A DNA stretch of 64,000 nucleotides, from positions 496,001 through 560,000 of the forward strand of contig CP082844.1 of the NCBI GenBank assembly GCA_019930625.1, read 5' to 3'. The notes under the pieces were generated by a model. The model had not been told where the DNA came from and made no database searches. It worked only from the letters and a program-made list of their open reading frames with translations. The stretch is from Nocardia asteroides (GTDB lineage: Bacteria > Actinomycetota > Actinomycetes > Mycobacteriales > Mycobacteriaceae). This document shows positions 9,925 through 19,675 of the stretch, piece after piece (position 1 is the stretch's first letter; every line of letters begins with the position of its first letter). Made by a program: the position numbers and the translations under genes.

Positions 9925-11115
9925 GTGCCCCAACAACTTTGGGCTGGCATAGACGCCGGTAAAGCGGCGCATCACTGCACGGTGATCGATACCGACGGCA
10001 AACGGGTGCTGTCGCGGCGGGTCGACAACGACGAGGCCGAACTGACCGGCCTGATCGATGACGTGCTCGCCGTGGCCGACAGTGCGGAGATGGTCTGGGC
10101 GATCGATCTCAACACCGGCGGCGCCGCCCTGCTGATCACGGTGCTGCTGGGCCGTGGTCAGCGGCTGCTCTACATTCCCGGCCGTACTGTCCACCACGCC
10201 GCGGCCGGATACCGTGGCGACGGCAAATCCGACGCCAAGGACGCCGCGATCATCGCCGATCAGGCCCGCATGCGCCGCGACCTGCAACCCTTGCGTGCCG
10301 GTGACGACATCGCCATCGAGTTGCGCATCCTCACCGCGGCACGCACCGACCTGGTCTGCGACCGCACCCGGGCGATCAACCGACTGCGCGCGAGCCTGCT
10401 CGAGTACTTCCCCGCTTTGGAACGTGCCTTCGACTACAGCAAGTCCCGGGCGGCGCTGATTCTGCTCACCGGCCACAACACCCCCGACGGGCTGCGCGCG
10501 CTCGGCGCGACCGCGCTCGAAGCTTGGTTGCGAGAACGCAAAGCCCGCAACGCTTCTGCCGTCGCAGCCACGGCCATGACGGCCGCCGAAGCCCAGCACA
10601 CGATCGTACCCGGCCAGCAGATCGGCGCGGCCATGGTCGCGCGACTGGCGAAGGAGGTGATGCGGCTCGACAACGAGATCAGTGGCACCGAAGCATTGAT
10701 CGAGCAGCGATTTCGCCGCCATCCTCACGCCGGGATCATCGTGAGCATGCCCGGATTCGGGCCGCTGCTGGGCGCGGAATTCCTCGCCGCCACCGGCGGC
10801 GACCTGACCGTGTTCGACCGCGCCGACCGGCTGGCCGGCGTCGCCGGACTGGCGCCGGTACCCAAGGATTCCGGCCGCGTCAGCGGCAACCTCACACGTC
10901 CCCGCCGCTACGACCGCCGCCTGCTGCGTGCCAGCTACCTCGCCGCCCTGATCGCCGCCCGCTTCGACCCGGCCTCCAAGGCCTACTACCAGCGCAAAAG
11001 AGCCGAAGGCAAACGACACACCCAAGCCGTGCTCGCGCTGGCCCGCCGCCGCCTCAACGTCCTGTGGGCCATGCTCCGCGACCACAAGCCCTACCAAGCA
11101 GCCCCCGCCACCTGA
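9925..11115 (+). CDS. IS110-family transposase (bridge-RNA-guided recombinase)
   Basis: A 396-residue protein with the IS110 layout: an N-terminal RuvC-like DEDD domain beginning LWAGIDAGKAAHH with the first Asp, a conserved KSDAKDAAIIADQ stretch, and a C-terminal Tnp_20 domain with VSMPGFGPLLGAEFLAATGG and LAGVAGLAPVPKDSG, followed by the serine-bearing region. The GTG at 9925 was chosen because GGAGG (9915-9919) lies 5 nt before it; GTG 9904 and ATG 9913 are further in-frame options. The gene is full length with no frameshift, so the element may be active. The bridge RNA is encoded just upstream in the same direction. Confidence 0.9.
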   Translation: MPQQLWAGIDAGKAAHHCTVIDTDGKRVLSRRVDNDEAELTGLIDDVLAVADSAEMVWAIDLNTGGAALLITVLLGRGQRLLYIPGRTVHHAAAGYRGDGKSDAKDAAIIADQARMRRDLQPLRAGDDIAIELRILTAARTDLVCDRTRAINRLRASLLEYFPALERAFDYSKSRAALILLTGHNTPDGLRALGATALEAWLRERKARNASAVAATAMTAAEAQHTIVPGQQIGAAMVARLAKEVMRLDNEISGTEALIEQRFRRHPHAGIIVSMPGFGPLLGAEFLAATGGDLTVFDRADRLAGVAGLAPVPKDSGRVSGNLTRPRRYDRRLLRASYLAALIAARFDPASKAYYQRKRAEGKRHTQAVLALARRRLNVLWAMLRDHKPYQAAPAT

Positions 11116-11149
11116 CAACATCACCAATCCCCGAAATCACTATCTGGGC

Positions 11150-11155
11150 TTGACA
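11150..11155 (+). promoter_or_regulatory. TTGACA -35-like box in the IS110 right end
   Basis: A perfect TTGACA lies 35 bp after the transposase stop and 15 bp before the proposed core repeat. In IS110 elements the right end carries a -35 box that joins a -10 box in the left end when the element circularises, creating the bridge RNA promoter. The left end has TACCTT at 9692-9697, which would be spaced about 19 nt from this box in the circle. The pairing is inferred. Confidence 0.45.
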
Positions 11156-11305
11156 ACTTCATTGAGAATCTCCTTGCTCGATCGTCACGCGCTGCAACAC
11201 CACGACGACGATCCGGAATGCCACACTGTGACATGACGATGCCCACAAACGACCGCGGCGCGGCGGCCGAGGCCACCGCGCCGCGAATCCGGCTGTGTCG
11301 CAGAG

Positions 11306-11839
11306 TCAGAGCACCCACTTCAGGATCAGCGTGAGCACGCCCGCCACGACCGCCACGATCAGCGCACCGACACCCCACACGAAGCCGTGACGCCCCCACG
11401 GCCGCCCGGCGTCCAACGAGAACTTGCCGGGTCCGGTGAAGGGAAGCGCCGCGCCGACCACCGCGAACAGCAGGCCCATCTCCCAACCGCCCAACAGTCC
11501 ACCGGACCAGGTGACGTTGATCGCGTTGATCATCGTGCCCACCACGATCGCCCCGGCCAGCGGCGTCAGCAGACCGAGCAGCAGCAGCAGGCCACCGCCG
11601 AGTTCGGTCAGGCCGGCCAGCGTCCCGAACAGCTTGCCCGGGTTGTAGCCCATCTGCTCGAAGCTGTCCGCGTTGGCCTGTAGGCCCGGTCCGCCCCACC
11701 AGCCGAACAGTTTCTGCGCGCCGTGTGCCGCGAGCAAGCCGCCGAAGACGACCCGCAGGATCAGCAGGCCGATGTCGGTGGCGATTCCGTCCAGTTCGGT
11801 AGAGGCGCCGTTTCGGTCGAGTACGGATTTGATGGTCAT
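11306..11839 (-). CDS. DoxX family membrane protein
   Basis: A 177-residue integral membrane protein with four hydrophobic segments. The DoxX signature is LLILRVVFGGLLAAHGAQKLFGWWGG near residue 25, followed by AGLTELGGGLLLLLGLLTPLAG. Family members are quinone-linked or stress-related membrane proteins with poorly defined activity. The ATG at 11839 follows GAGGA with 6-nt spacing and was preferred over upstream in-frame ATGs. It lies downstream of the permease in the opposite reading order, with about 160 bp between, so it probably has its own promoter. Confidence 0.85.
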   Translation of the reverse strand: MTIKSVLDRNGASTELDGIATDIGLLILRVVFGGLLAAHGAQKLFGWWGGPGLQANADSFEQMGYNPGKLFGTLAGLTELGGGLLLLLGLLTPLAGAIVVGTMINAINVTWSGGLLGGWEMGLLFAVVGAALPFTGPGKFSLDAGRPWGRHGFVWGVGALIVAVVAGVLTLILKWVL

Positions 11840-12001
11840 GCTGGTCCTCATCCCTGCGCTGTCGTCTTCGGTATGTTCGTTACCTCGGCGAATAACCGGA
11901 CTACGGTCCGATTCTCGCATGAAGAGCTCAACTGTCCAACCCCTCGGTCCTATTCCACGACCGGCAGGCAAGGAAGGTTCAGCGCGAAGGCGAGCGGGAA
12001 G

Positions 12002-13363
12002 TTACTCCGCGAGGAAGAAGAAGTAGCCGAGGAACACCAGCATCAGCGCCCACATCGCCGGGTGTACGTCCTTGATCCGGCCCTTGGCCGCCATGACGAT
12101 CGGATACAGCAGCATGCCCATGGCCAGGCCGTTGGCAATGGAGTAAGTCAGCGGCATCATCACGATGGTGACGAACGCGGGCACCGAGTACTCCAGGCGG
12201 TTCCAGTCGATCTGCCCGAGCGAGCGGGCCATCAGGATGCCGACCACGATGAGCGCGGCGGCGGTCACCTCGCCGGAGCCCGCGACCACCGCGAAGATCG
12301 GATAGCAGAACATCGCGAGCAGGAACCAGCCCGCCGTGGTGACGGCGGTCAGGCCGGTCCGGCCGCCCGCCGAGACGCCCGCGGTCGATTCCACGTAGGC
12401 GGTGGTGGTCGAGGTGCCGATGACGGCGCCCGCCATGGTGCCCACCGAGTCCGCCGCCAGCGCGCTCGACGCGCGCGGCAGCTTGCCGTCCTCGTCCAGC
12501 AGACCGGCTTGGTTCGCGACGCCGATCAGGGTTCCCGAGGCGTCGAAGAAGTCGACGAACAGCATGGTCAGCACCACCACAGCCATCTGGCCGGTGAAGG
12601 CGTCGGGCAGATGGATGATCGCCTGGCCGAAGGTGTGCTCGAGGCCCTTCGGCGCGGCGAACACCCCCTTGGGCAGGTCGACCAAACCGCTGACGATGCC
12701 CACGATCGTGGTCAGCACGATGCCGTAGAGCACCGCTCCGTGCCAGCCCCGCACGAGGAACACCACGGTCACCAGCAACCCGAACAGCGCGAGCAACGTG
12801 GTGCCCTCGGTGAAGTCGCCCAGCGCGACCAGCGTCGCCTCGCTGTTCACCACGATCCCGGCGTTCTTCAGGCCGAGAAAGGCCACGAACAGTCCGATGC
12901 CCGCGCCGACCGCGAGCTTCAACTGCATCGGGATCGCGTCGAGGATGCGTTCCCGGATCTTCGTCACGGCCAGGACGAAGAAGATGACGCCCGACAGCAA
13001 CGTGCCCGAGAGCGCGACCTGCCATGGAATGCCCATGCCGAGCACCACGGTGTAGGCGAAGAACGCGTTGAGTCCCATACCCGGCGCGAGCGCGATCGGA
13101 TACCGTGCCCACAGCCCCATGACCAACGTGCCGAACACCGCGGCGACGGCGGTGGCGGTGAACACCGCCTGCATCGGGATGCCCTTGTCACCCAGCGCGC
13201 CCTGGTCGCCGAGTATCGCGGGGTTCACCGCGAGGACGTACGACATGGCGAGGAACGTGATCGTTCCCGCCATGAGTTCCCGCCGGACGGTCGAGCCGGT
13301 CGACCGGACCCCGAAGTACCCGTCGAGGCGTCCTCGGGTCCGGTTCAGAACGTCGGTGACCAT
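12002..13363 (-). CDS. NCS2 family permease (AzgA/PbuG-type purine transporter)
   Basis: A 453-residue transporter with about twelve hydrophobic segments. AzgA-type markers include the N-terminal FLAMSYVLAVNPAIL, LAPGMGLNAFFAYTVV, VFVDFFDASGTL-like LFVDFFDASGTLIGVA, and TSTTTAYVESTAGVSAGGRTG. This subgroup usually imports hypoxanthine, guanine or adenine by proton symport. The ATG at 13363 has GGAG seven bases upstream; the frame runs on far beyond, but only as antisense of glgP. No riboswitch-like structure was evident in the short space upstream. Confidence 0.88.
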   Translation of the reverse strand: MVTDVLNRTRGRLDGYFGVRSTGSTVRRELMAGTITFLAMSYVLAVNPAILGDQGALGDKGIPMQAVFTATAVAAVFGTLVMGLWARYPIALAPGMGLNAFFAYTVVLGMGIPWQVALSGTLLSGVIFFVLAVTKIRERILDAIPMQLKLAVGAGIGLFVAFLGLKNAGIVVNSEATLVALGDFTEGTTLLALFGLLVTVVFLVRGWHGAVLYGIVLTTIVGIVSGLVDLPKGVFAAPKGLEHTFGQAIIHLPDAFTGQMAVVVLTMLFVDFFDASGTLIGVANQAGLLDEDGKLPRASSALAADSVGTMAGAVIGTSTTTAYVESTAGVSAGGRTGLTAVTTAGWFLLAMFCYPIFAVVAGSGEVTAAALIVVGILMARSLGQIDWNRLEYSVPAFVTIVMMPLTYSIANGLAMGMLLYPIVMAAKGRIKDVHPAMWALMLVFLGYFFFLAE

Positions 13364-13470
13364 GGGTGACTCCAGTCGGGAAAACAATGCTCGGGCTGCC
13401 AGGCACGGTAGCCGACGATTCACCGGCCGGGGCAACTCGCGGCGGCCCCACCGTGACCAGCGCCACCCGG

Positions 13471-16044
13471 CTAGGCGTTGGGGGCGGAGACCAGGCCCAG
13501 CTCGGCGTCGGAGGCCAGCAGGTCGTTGTGCGGCAGCACGCGCACCGTGTAGCCGACCGCTCCGGACAGCGGCACGGGGGTGTCGACGGTGAACAGCTCG
13601 GCCCCGCCGTCCGACCCGCTGTGCGTCATCGGGACCGCCGTGGCGTCGGAGAGGTCGTCGGACGCCGACACCCGGCCGAGCACCGCCTGCACCACCACGT
13701 CCGACACGCTCAATCCGCCGAGCTCGACCCGCGCGGTGAGCGACAGCCGCGCCCCGATGACCGGCGTATCCGGCAGACCCGCGCTGTCCACCTGGATCAC
13801 CTTGACCGAGGGCCACGCCGACTCGACCCGGTGACGGTACTCGGCGATGGCGCGCGCCACCGCGAACTCGTCGGCCGTCGCCCGCTGATACGCCGCGGCG
13901 GCGGGAGCGTAGTACTCCACCGCGTAGTCGCGGACCATGCGGGAAGCCAGCACCTTCGGCCCCAAGGTCTGGAGGGTGTGGCGGACCATCTCGACCCAGC
14001 GCACCGGCATCCCGGACGCGTCGCGTTCGTAGAAGCGGGGCGCCACCGTGCGCTCGAACAGGTCGTAGAGCGCGGTGGCCTCCAGGTCGTCGCGGCGATG
14101 CTCGTCCCGGACGCCCTCTGCGGTCGGGATGGCCCACCCGTTCTCGCCGTCGTACATCTCGTCCCACCAGCCGTCCCGGATGGAGAGATTGAGCCCGCCG
14201 TTCAGCGCGGATTTCATGCCGGAGGTGCCGCACGCCTCCAACGGTCGCAGCGGGTTGTTCAGCCAGACATCGCAGCCCCAGTACAGGTAGCGGGCCATCG
14301 ACATGTCGTAGTCGGGCAGGAAGACGATCCGGTGCCGCACCTCGGGATCGTCGGCGAAGCGGACCACCTGCTGGATGAGCGCCTTGCCTCCGTCGTCGGC
14401 GGGGTGGCTCTTGCCCGCGACGACCAACTGCATCGGCCGGCGCGGGTCCAGCAGCAGGGCGCGCAGCCGCTGCGGGTCGCGCAGCATGAGGGTGAGGCGC
14501 TTGTAGGTCGGCACCCGGCGCGCGAAACCGACGGTCAGCACATTCGGATCGAAAACGCCGTTCACCCAGCCGAGTTCGGCCTCCGCGGCGCCGCGCTGCA
14601 ACCATGACGCGCGCACCCTGCGGCGCACCTCGTCGACGAGAATGCCGCGCAGGGTGTTGCGCGTCGACCACAGCTCGGTGAGGTCGATCTCACGCAGTCG
14701 TTCCCAGCCGCGCCCCTCCTCGACCAGTTCCGCGCCGATGTGCTCGCGCGCCTTGTCCACCCATTCCCGCGCGGCCCAGGTCGTGGCGTGCACACCGTTG
14801 GTGACCGAACCGATCGGCACCTCCGCCGGGTCGAAGCCCGGCCACAACGAGGCGAACATGGACCGGCTCACCTCGCCGTGCAGGCGCGAGACGCCGTTGG
14901 CGCGCTGCGCCAGGCGCAGCCCCATGTGCGCCATGTTGAATACAGCGGGATCGGCTTCTCGTCCGAGCGCCACGATCCGGTCCACGGGAAGGCCTGGCAG
15001 CAGGGCGGATTCGGATTCGCCGTGCGCACCGCCGAAGTAACGGCGCACCATCGGCATCGGGAAACGGTCGATGCCCGCCGGGACCGGTGTGTGTGTGGTG
15101 AACACCGTGCCCGCCCGCACAGCGGCGAGCGCGGAATCGAAATCCCGCCCCGCCGCGACGAATTCGCGGATGCGCTCGACACCGAGGAAGCCCGCGTGCC
15201 CTTCGTTCATGTGGAACACGTCGGGATCGGGCAGGCCGGCCGACGCCGTATACGCGCGCACCGCGCGCACGCCGCCGATGCCCGCCAGGATCTCCTGGCG
15301 GATGCGATGTTCCTGGTCGCCGCCGTAGAGCCGGTCGGTGACCGCGCGCAGCTCCGGGTCGTTCTCGGCGATATCCGAGTCCAGCAGCAACAGCGGAACC
15401 CGGCCGACCTGCGCGATCCACACCCGCGCGCGCAGCACCCTGCGGTCGGGCATCGCCACGTGGATGAGCACCGGCGACCCGTCCGAGGTGAGCGCCCGCA
15501 GCGGCAAGCCCTGCGGGTCCAGCGCCGGGTAGTGCTCGGCCTGCCAGCCGTCCGCCGTCAGGGACTGCCGGAAGTAGCCCGAGCGGTAGAGCAGGCCCAC
15601 GCCGATCAGCGGCAGACCCAGGTCGGAAGCGGCCTTGAGGTGGTCGCCGGCCAGGATGCCCAGACCACCCGAATAGTTCGGCAACACCTCGGTGACGCCG
15701 AACTCCATCGAGAAGTAGGCGATGCCCCGCACGCCCTCCTCACCTGCCCGGCGCTGGAACCAGCCCGGCGCCGCGAGGTATTCCCGCAGATCCGCCGCCG
15801 CGGCGTCGACGCGGGCGACATAGGCGGGGTCGGCGGCCAGCTCGTCCAGCCGCGCCGCGGGTACCTCGCCGAGCATCCGGACCGGATCGTGGCCCATCTC
15901 CTGCCACCGCCGCGGATCGAGCGCGGCGAACAGGTCCTGTGTCGGCGGGTGCCACGACCAGCGCAGATTCGTGGCGAGCTCGCCCAGGGCCGCCAGGCGC
16001 TCGGGCAGATGGGCACGGACGGTGAAACGACGCAATGCCTTCAT
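13471..16044 (-). CDS. glgP: Alpha-glucan (glycogen/maltodextrin) phosphorylase
   Basis: An 857-residue PLP-dependent glycosyltransferase that releases glucose-1-phosphate from alpha-1,4-glucans. The PLP lysine lies in EACGTSGMKSALNGGLNLSIRDGWW, and the substrate region has FSMEFGVTEVLPNYSGGLGILAGDHLKAASD. The N-terminal DUF3417 domain (about residues 10-120, LRWSWHPPTQDLF) marks the actinobacterial and archaeal short-type enzyme, as in Rv1328. The ATG at 16044 begins the usual MKALRRFTVRA. It is divergent from the glgE-glgB pair, separated by two unrelated genes, and completes the glucan turnover set here. Confidence 0.92.
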   Translation of the reverse strand: MKALRRFTVRAHLPERLAALGELATNLRWSWHPPTQDLFAALDPRRWQEMGHDPVRMLGEVPAARLDELAADPAYVARVDAAAADLREYLAAPGWFQRRAGEEGVRGIAYFSMEFGVTEVLPNYSGGLGILAGDHLKAASDLGLPLIGVGLLYRSGYFRQSLTADGWQAEHYPALDPQGLPLRALTSDGSPVLIHVAMPDRRVLRARVWIAQVGRVPLLLLDSDIAENDPELRAVTDRLYGGDQEHRIRQEILAGIGGVRAVRAYTASAGLPDPDVFHMNEGHAGFLGVERIREFVAAGRDFDSALAAVRAGTVFTTHTPVPAGIDRFPMPMVRRYFGGAHGESESALLPGLPVDRIVALGREADPAVFNMAHMGLRLAQRANGVSRLHGEVSRSMFASLWPGFDPAEVPIGSVTNGVHATTWAAREWVDKAREHIGAELVEEGRGWERLREIDLTELWSTRNTLRGILVDEVRRRVRASWLQRGAAEAELGWVNGVFDPNVLTVGFARRVPTYKRLTLMLRDPQRLRALLLDPRRPMQLVVAGKSHPADDGGKALIQQVVRFADDPEVRHRIVFLPDYDMSMARYLYWGCDVWLNNPLRPLEACGTSGMKSALNGGLNLSIRDGWWDEMYDGENGWAIPTAEGVRDEHRRDDLEATALYDLFERTVAPRFYERDASGMPVRWVEMVRHTLQTLGPKVLASRMVRDYAVEYYAPAAAAYQRATADEFAVARAIAEYRHRVESAWPSVKVIQVDSAGLPDTPVIGARLSLTARVELGGLSVSDVVVQAVLGRVSASDDLSDATAVPMTHSGSDGGAELFTVDTPVPLSGAVGYTVRVLPHNDLLASDAELGLVSAPNA

Positions 16045-16332
16045 TGGGTAGAAACTACACGGAGCCCACCGCTCGCGCCGTGCGCGCCTACGAGCCGGAA
16101 CAACCTTCCGACCTGCGTCTTTCGTGACGTGGCTCGGTGGCGCGCACCCTGCGCGCGCACTCGCGTAACGCTCTCTACCGTCACAGAACGAACACATCAC
16201 GCGCACCGAGCCCCCTGGCCCGCTACCCGATCGAGACCCCCGTTTCCTTGTGAACTCCCGAACGCGGGGCAAACCCACAAGCTGTGCGGACCAACCGGCC
16301 GCACCAACCGAATCAGTACGGGAGTGATCGAG

Positions 16333-16782
16333 ATGTGGATGAAAGCACACCCAAATCGCGCCCGCGATCGGCGCTGGTCGCGCGCCGGATCGGCGATGAC
16401 GGGGTTCGTAGCTTGCACGGCGGCTCTCGTTCTCGTCGCACCCGCCGCCGGGGCCGCGGTCACAACGGCGACGGCAACGGCCCAAGGAATGAGTCTCGGG
16501 TTCGGAAACTACGGAACCAACTGCCAATACCGGGTGACGGCCACGGTGGACAACGTTCCTTCGTCCGACGCCGTCCAGTTCGTCGACAGCGCGGGCGGAA
16601 GCTTCACGCCGAATCCCGCACCGGTGGTCGGCAACCAGGCCACCACCACGTGGGTACCTGACGCGACCGGGCCGCACACCATCTCGGCTACACAGGGCGC
16701 CGCCGGTCCCGCTTGGACTTCACCGGTGATGAACGTGGACAACGGGATCAACCTCGGCGTCGGGTGCGTGGTTCTGCCGTAA
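16333..16782 (+). CDS. Secreted hypothetical protein, possible Ig-like fold
   Basis: A 149-residue protein that I do not recognise. A long N-terminal region with an Arg-rich stretch (residues 8-17) leads into a hydrophobic core FVACTAALVLVAPAAGA, so it looks like a Sec signal peptide cut after about residue 42. The mature part is small, Gly/Thr/Pro-rich, with two cysteines (NCQYRVTATV and VGCVVLP) that could form a disulfide, and alternating beta-type residues suggestive of a bacterial Ig-like domain. GGAGTGA precedes the ATG at 16333. It stands alone between glgP and a LysE gene. No function is assigned. Confidence 0.7.
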   Translation: MWMKAHPNRARDRRWSRAGSAMTGFVACTAALVLVAPAAGAAVTTATATAQGMSLGFGNYGTNCQYRVTATVDNVPSSDAVQFVDSAGGSFTPNPAPVVGNQATTTWVPDATGPHTISATQGAAGPAWTSPVMNVDNGINLGVGCVVLP

Positions 16783-16934
16783 GCGCCGCGCTCTTCGCAC
16801 ATCCGGAGTGTCAGGTGAGCGCCCGGGCGGCCACTGCCATGGATTCCTGGTCGTGGCCTCCCGGGCACCTCTCGGCCCCCTCGCGGACCGGGAAATCCGT
16901 AGCCGGAGCCACGTAGAGGTGACAGCATCGGCGG

Positions 16935-17576
16935 ATGCCGCACTGGGTCGATGTTCTGCCGCAATTCCTGCTCGCCTGCCTGCTCCTCGCCGCGCTACCC
17001 GGGCCTGCGACCGCGCTGTTCCTGCAGCGCGCCGTGCGTGACGGCCGCACCGCGGGTTTGGCGGCGGTAGCCGGAAACGAGATCGGCGTGCTCGGCTGGA
17101 CCTTGGCGGGTGGAGCGGGGCTGTCGGTCCTGCTCGTCGCGAACCGGGCCATGAACACGGCGGTGCACATCGTCGGGGCGCTGGTGCTGATCTGGCTCGG
17201 CGTGCAGGCCTGGCGGGGCGCACGGGGTGGCGACGAGTTCGGCAGTGCGATGACGAAGATGCTTCCGGCGGGCCGCTCGCCCGCCGCCGCCTTCCGCGCC
17301 TCGCTGCTCTCGATCGCGGCCAACCCCAAGGCGGCCGTCTTCGGGTTGACGATCCTTCCCCAGTTCCTTCCGTCCAGCGGGCCGGTGCTGCCGACCGTGG
17401 TGATCCTGGCGCTGATCCAGTTGGTGATCGACACCGCGTGGTGCGTCGGCGTGGTGCTGGCCGCCGACCACGCGGGTGCGTGGCTGCGCCGCAGCGGCAT
17501 CCGGCAGCGGGTGGAACGGGCGCTCGGCGCGGTGCTGGTCGCGCTGGGCCTCGGCCTCGCCGCCGACGCACGCTGA
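16935..17576 (+). CDS. LysE/RhtB family amino-acid exporter
   Basis: A 213-residue membrane protein with about six hydrophobic segments. The LysE family pattern is present: PGPATALFLQRAVRDGRTAGLAAVAGNEIG in the first third and SPAAAFRASLLSIAANPKAAVFGLTILPQF in the middle. Such proteins export amino acids such as lysine, threonine or homoserine lactone; the substrate here is not predictable. The ATG at 16935 follows a GAGGTGA ribosome site. It reads toward glgE but is separated by about 100 bp and is unlikely to be part of glucan metabolism. Confidence 0.87.
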   Translation: MPHWVDVLPQFLLACLLLAALPGPATALFLQRAVRDGRTAGLAAVAGNEIGVLGWTLAGGAGLSVLLVANRAMNTAVHIVGALVLIWLGVQAWRGARGGDEFGSAMTKMLPAGRSPAAAFRASLLSIAANPKAAVFGLTILPQFLPSSGPVLPTVVILALIQLVIDTAWCVGVVLAADHAGAWLRRSGIRQRVERALGAVLVALGLGLAADAR

Positions 17577-17675
17577 CCGATCAGCCCAGCTCAGCCGCCG
17601 CCGCGCCGAGCCGGGACGGCGGAGGAAAACTCCGCCGATCCGGTCCGGACGGCCGGCTACCGGTAGGTTGGTCCC

Positions 17676-19675
17676 GTGACCGGCCGCATCGCTATCGATG
17701 ACACTGCACCGTCCATCCCCGGCGGCCGGCCCGCCAAAGCGGTGGTCGGCGAGGTTTTTCCCGTGCGCACCGTGGTGTGGCGGGAGGGGCACGAGGCCGT
17801 CGCCGCCACACTTGTCGTCCGCGCCCCGGGTGTGTCGCGACCGACCCGCATCCGCATGACGCCGGATTACGAGCCCGACGTCTTCAACGCGACGTTCACC
17901 CCGAACGCGCCGGGAGCGTGGACCTACCGGATCGAAGGCTGGAGCGACCCGATCGCGACCTGGCGCTCGGCGATCGAGGCGAAGCTGGCCGTCGGGCAGA
18001 GCGCCGCCGATCTGGCCAACGACCTGGAGCTGGGCGCCCGCCTGTTCGAGCGCGCGGCCCAAGCCGTACCGAAAAAACAGTTCGAGCGCCTGCGCGCGGT
18101 CGCGGCGGCGCTGCGCGGCGACGAGCAACTGCCCGCACGGGTGGCCCCGGCCTTCGCCGAGGAGGTCGCCGAGATCCTGCGGGCCGCGCCGTTGCGTGAC
18201 CTGGTCACCCGCGGCCCGCAGCACACCGTCCAGGTCGAGCGGCAACGCGCCCTCTACGGCTCCTGGTACGAGTTCTTCCCCCGCTCGACCGGCGGTCGCG
18301 ACGCGACCGGCAAGCCGGTGCACGGCACCTTCGCCACCGCGGCCGAGGAACTGCCGCGCATCGCCGCCATGGGCTTCGACGTGGTCTACCTGCCACCCAT
18401 CCACCCGATCGGCGAGGTCAACCGCAAAGGCCGCAACAACGCGCTCACCGCGGAGCCGGGCGACGTCGGCTCCCCGTGGGCGATCGGCTCGAAGCACGGC
18501 GGGCACGATGCCGTGCACCCGGAGTTGGGCACCGAAGCCGATTTCGCCGAGTTCGTCGCGCAGGCGCGGCGACTCGGCCTGGAGGTGGCGCTCGACCTCG
18601 CCTTGCAATGCGCGCCCGATCATCCGTGGGTGTCGGCGCATCCCGAGTGGTTCACCACCCTGCCCGACGGCACCATCGCCTATGCGGAGAACCCGCCGAA
18701 GAAGTACCAGGACATCTACCCGGTCAACTTCGACAACGATCCCGACGGTCTCTACGCCGAAGTGCTGCGCGTGGTCCGGCACTGGATCGGGCTGGGCGTC
18801 TACATCTTCCGTGTCGACAACCCGCACACCAAGCCCGCCGACTTCTGGGAGTGGCTGATCGCGAACGTGCGGCGCACCGACCCGGACGTCATCTTCCTGT
18901 CCGAGGCGTTCACCCGCCCGGCGCGGCTCTACGGGCTCGCCCGGCGCGGATTCAGCCAGTCCTATACGTATTTCACCTGGCGAGTGGCCAAGTGGGAACT
19001 CACCGAGTTCGGCAACGAACTGGCCGCGAAGGCCGACGAGGCCCGCCCGAATCTGTTCGTCAACACCCCGGACATCCTGCACGAGAGTCTTCAGCACGGC
19101 GGACCGGGAATGTTCGCCATCCGCGCCGTCCTGGCCGCGACCCTCGCGCCGACCTGGGGCGTCTACTCCGGTTTCGAGCTGTTCGAGCACCAGGCGGTGC
19201 GACCGGACAGCGAGGAGTACCTCGATTCGGAGAAGTACGAGCTGCGCCCGCGTCCGTTCGCCGAGGCGCTCGCGCGCGGAGAGTCGCTGGAGCCGTGGCT
19301 GACCCGGCTCAACGAGATCCGCCGGGCGCACCCGGCGTTGCAACAGTTGCGCTGCCTGCATTTCCATCACGTGGACAACGACGCGTTGCTCGCCTACTCC
19401 AAGATCGACCCCGCCAGTGGTGACGCGGTGCTGGTCGTGGTGAATCTCAACCCGTTCGGCGCCGAGTGGGGCATGCTCTCGCTCGACCTGCCCGCGATCG
19501 GCCGCGAATGGCACGACCATCCTGTGGTGTACGACGAGGTCAGCGGCGAGGAATACCACTGGGCCCAAACCAACTACGTGCGATTGGACCCCGCACACGC
19601 CGTCGCGCACATCATCACCTTGCCCCCGGTGTCACAGCAGGCGCGCACCGAGCTGGCCTACCGCAGGACGCTGCG

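Larger units (their letters stand above)
9688..11175 (+). mobile_element. IS110-family insertion sequence (about 1.5 kb)
   Basis: Contains one DEDD-type transposase gene and no terminal inverted repeats, as expected for IS110. The pentamer TCCTT occurs at both proposed ends (9688-9692 and 11171-11175) and contains the CT dinucleotide known as the core of IS621, so I take these as the core copies. Removing the element restores a continuous ridA leader with an intact AAGGAAA ribosome site. The 230 bp before the transposase form a structured RNA region. Exact ends within the repeat cannot be fixed without an empty-site sequence. Confidence 0.75.

Noticed and set aside
12002..14671. An 889-residue continuous minus-strand frame covering the permease and part of glgP
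   Set aside because: Only the part from 13363 shows permease sequence; the rest is an out-of-frame reading of glgP, which is on the same strand with clear family motifs.
14740..16332. Long plus-strand frame before the secreted protein
   Set aside because: It is antisense to glgP with no family features; the secreted protein starts at 16333 with its own ribosome site.
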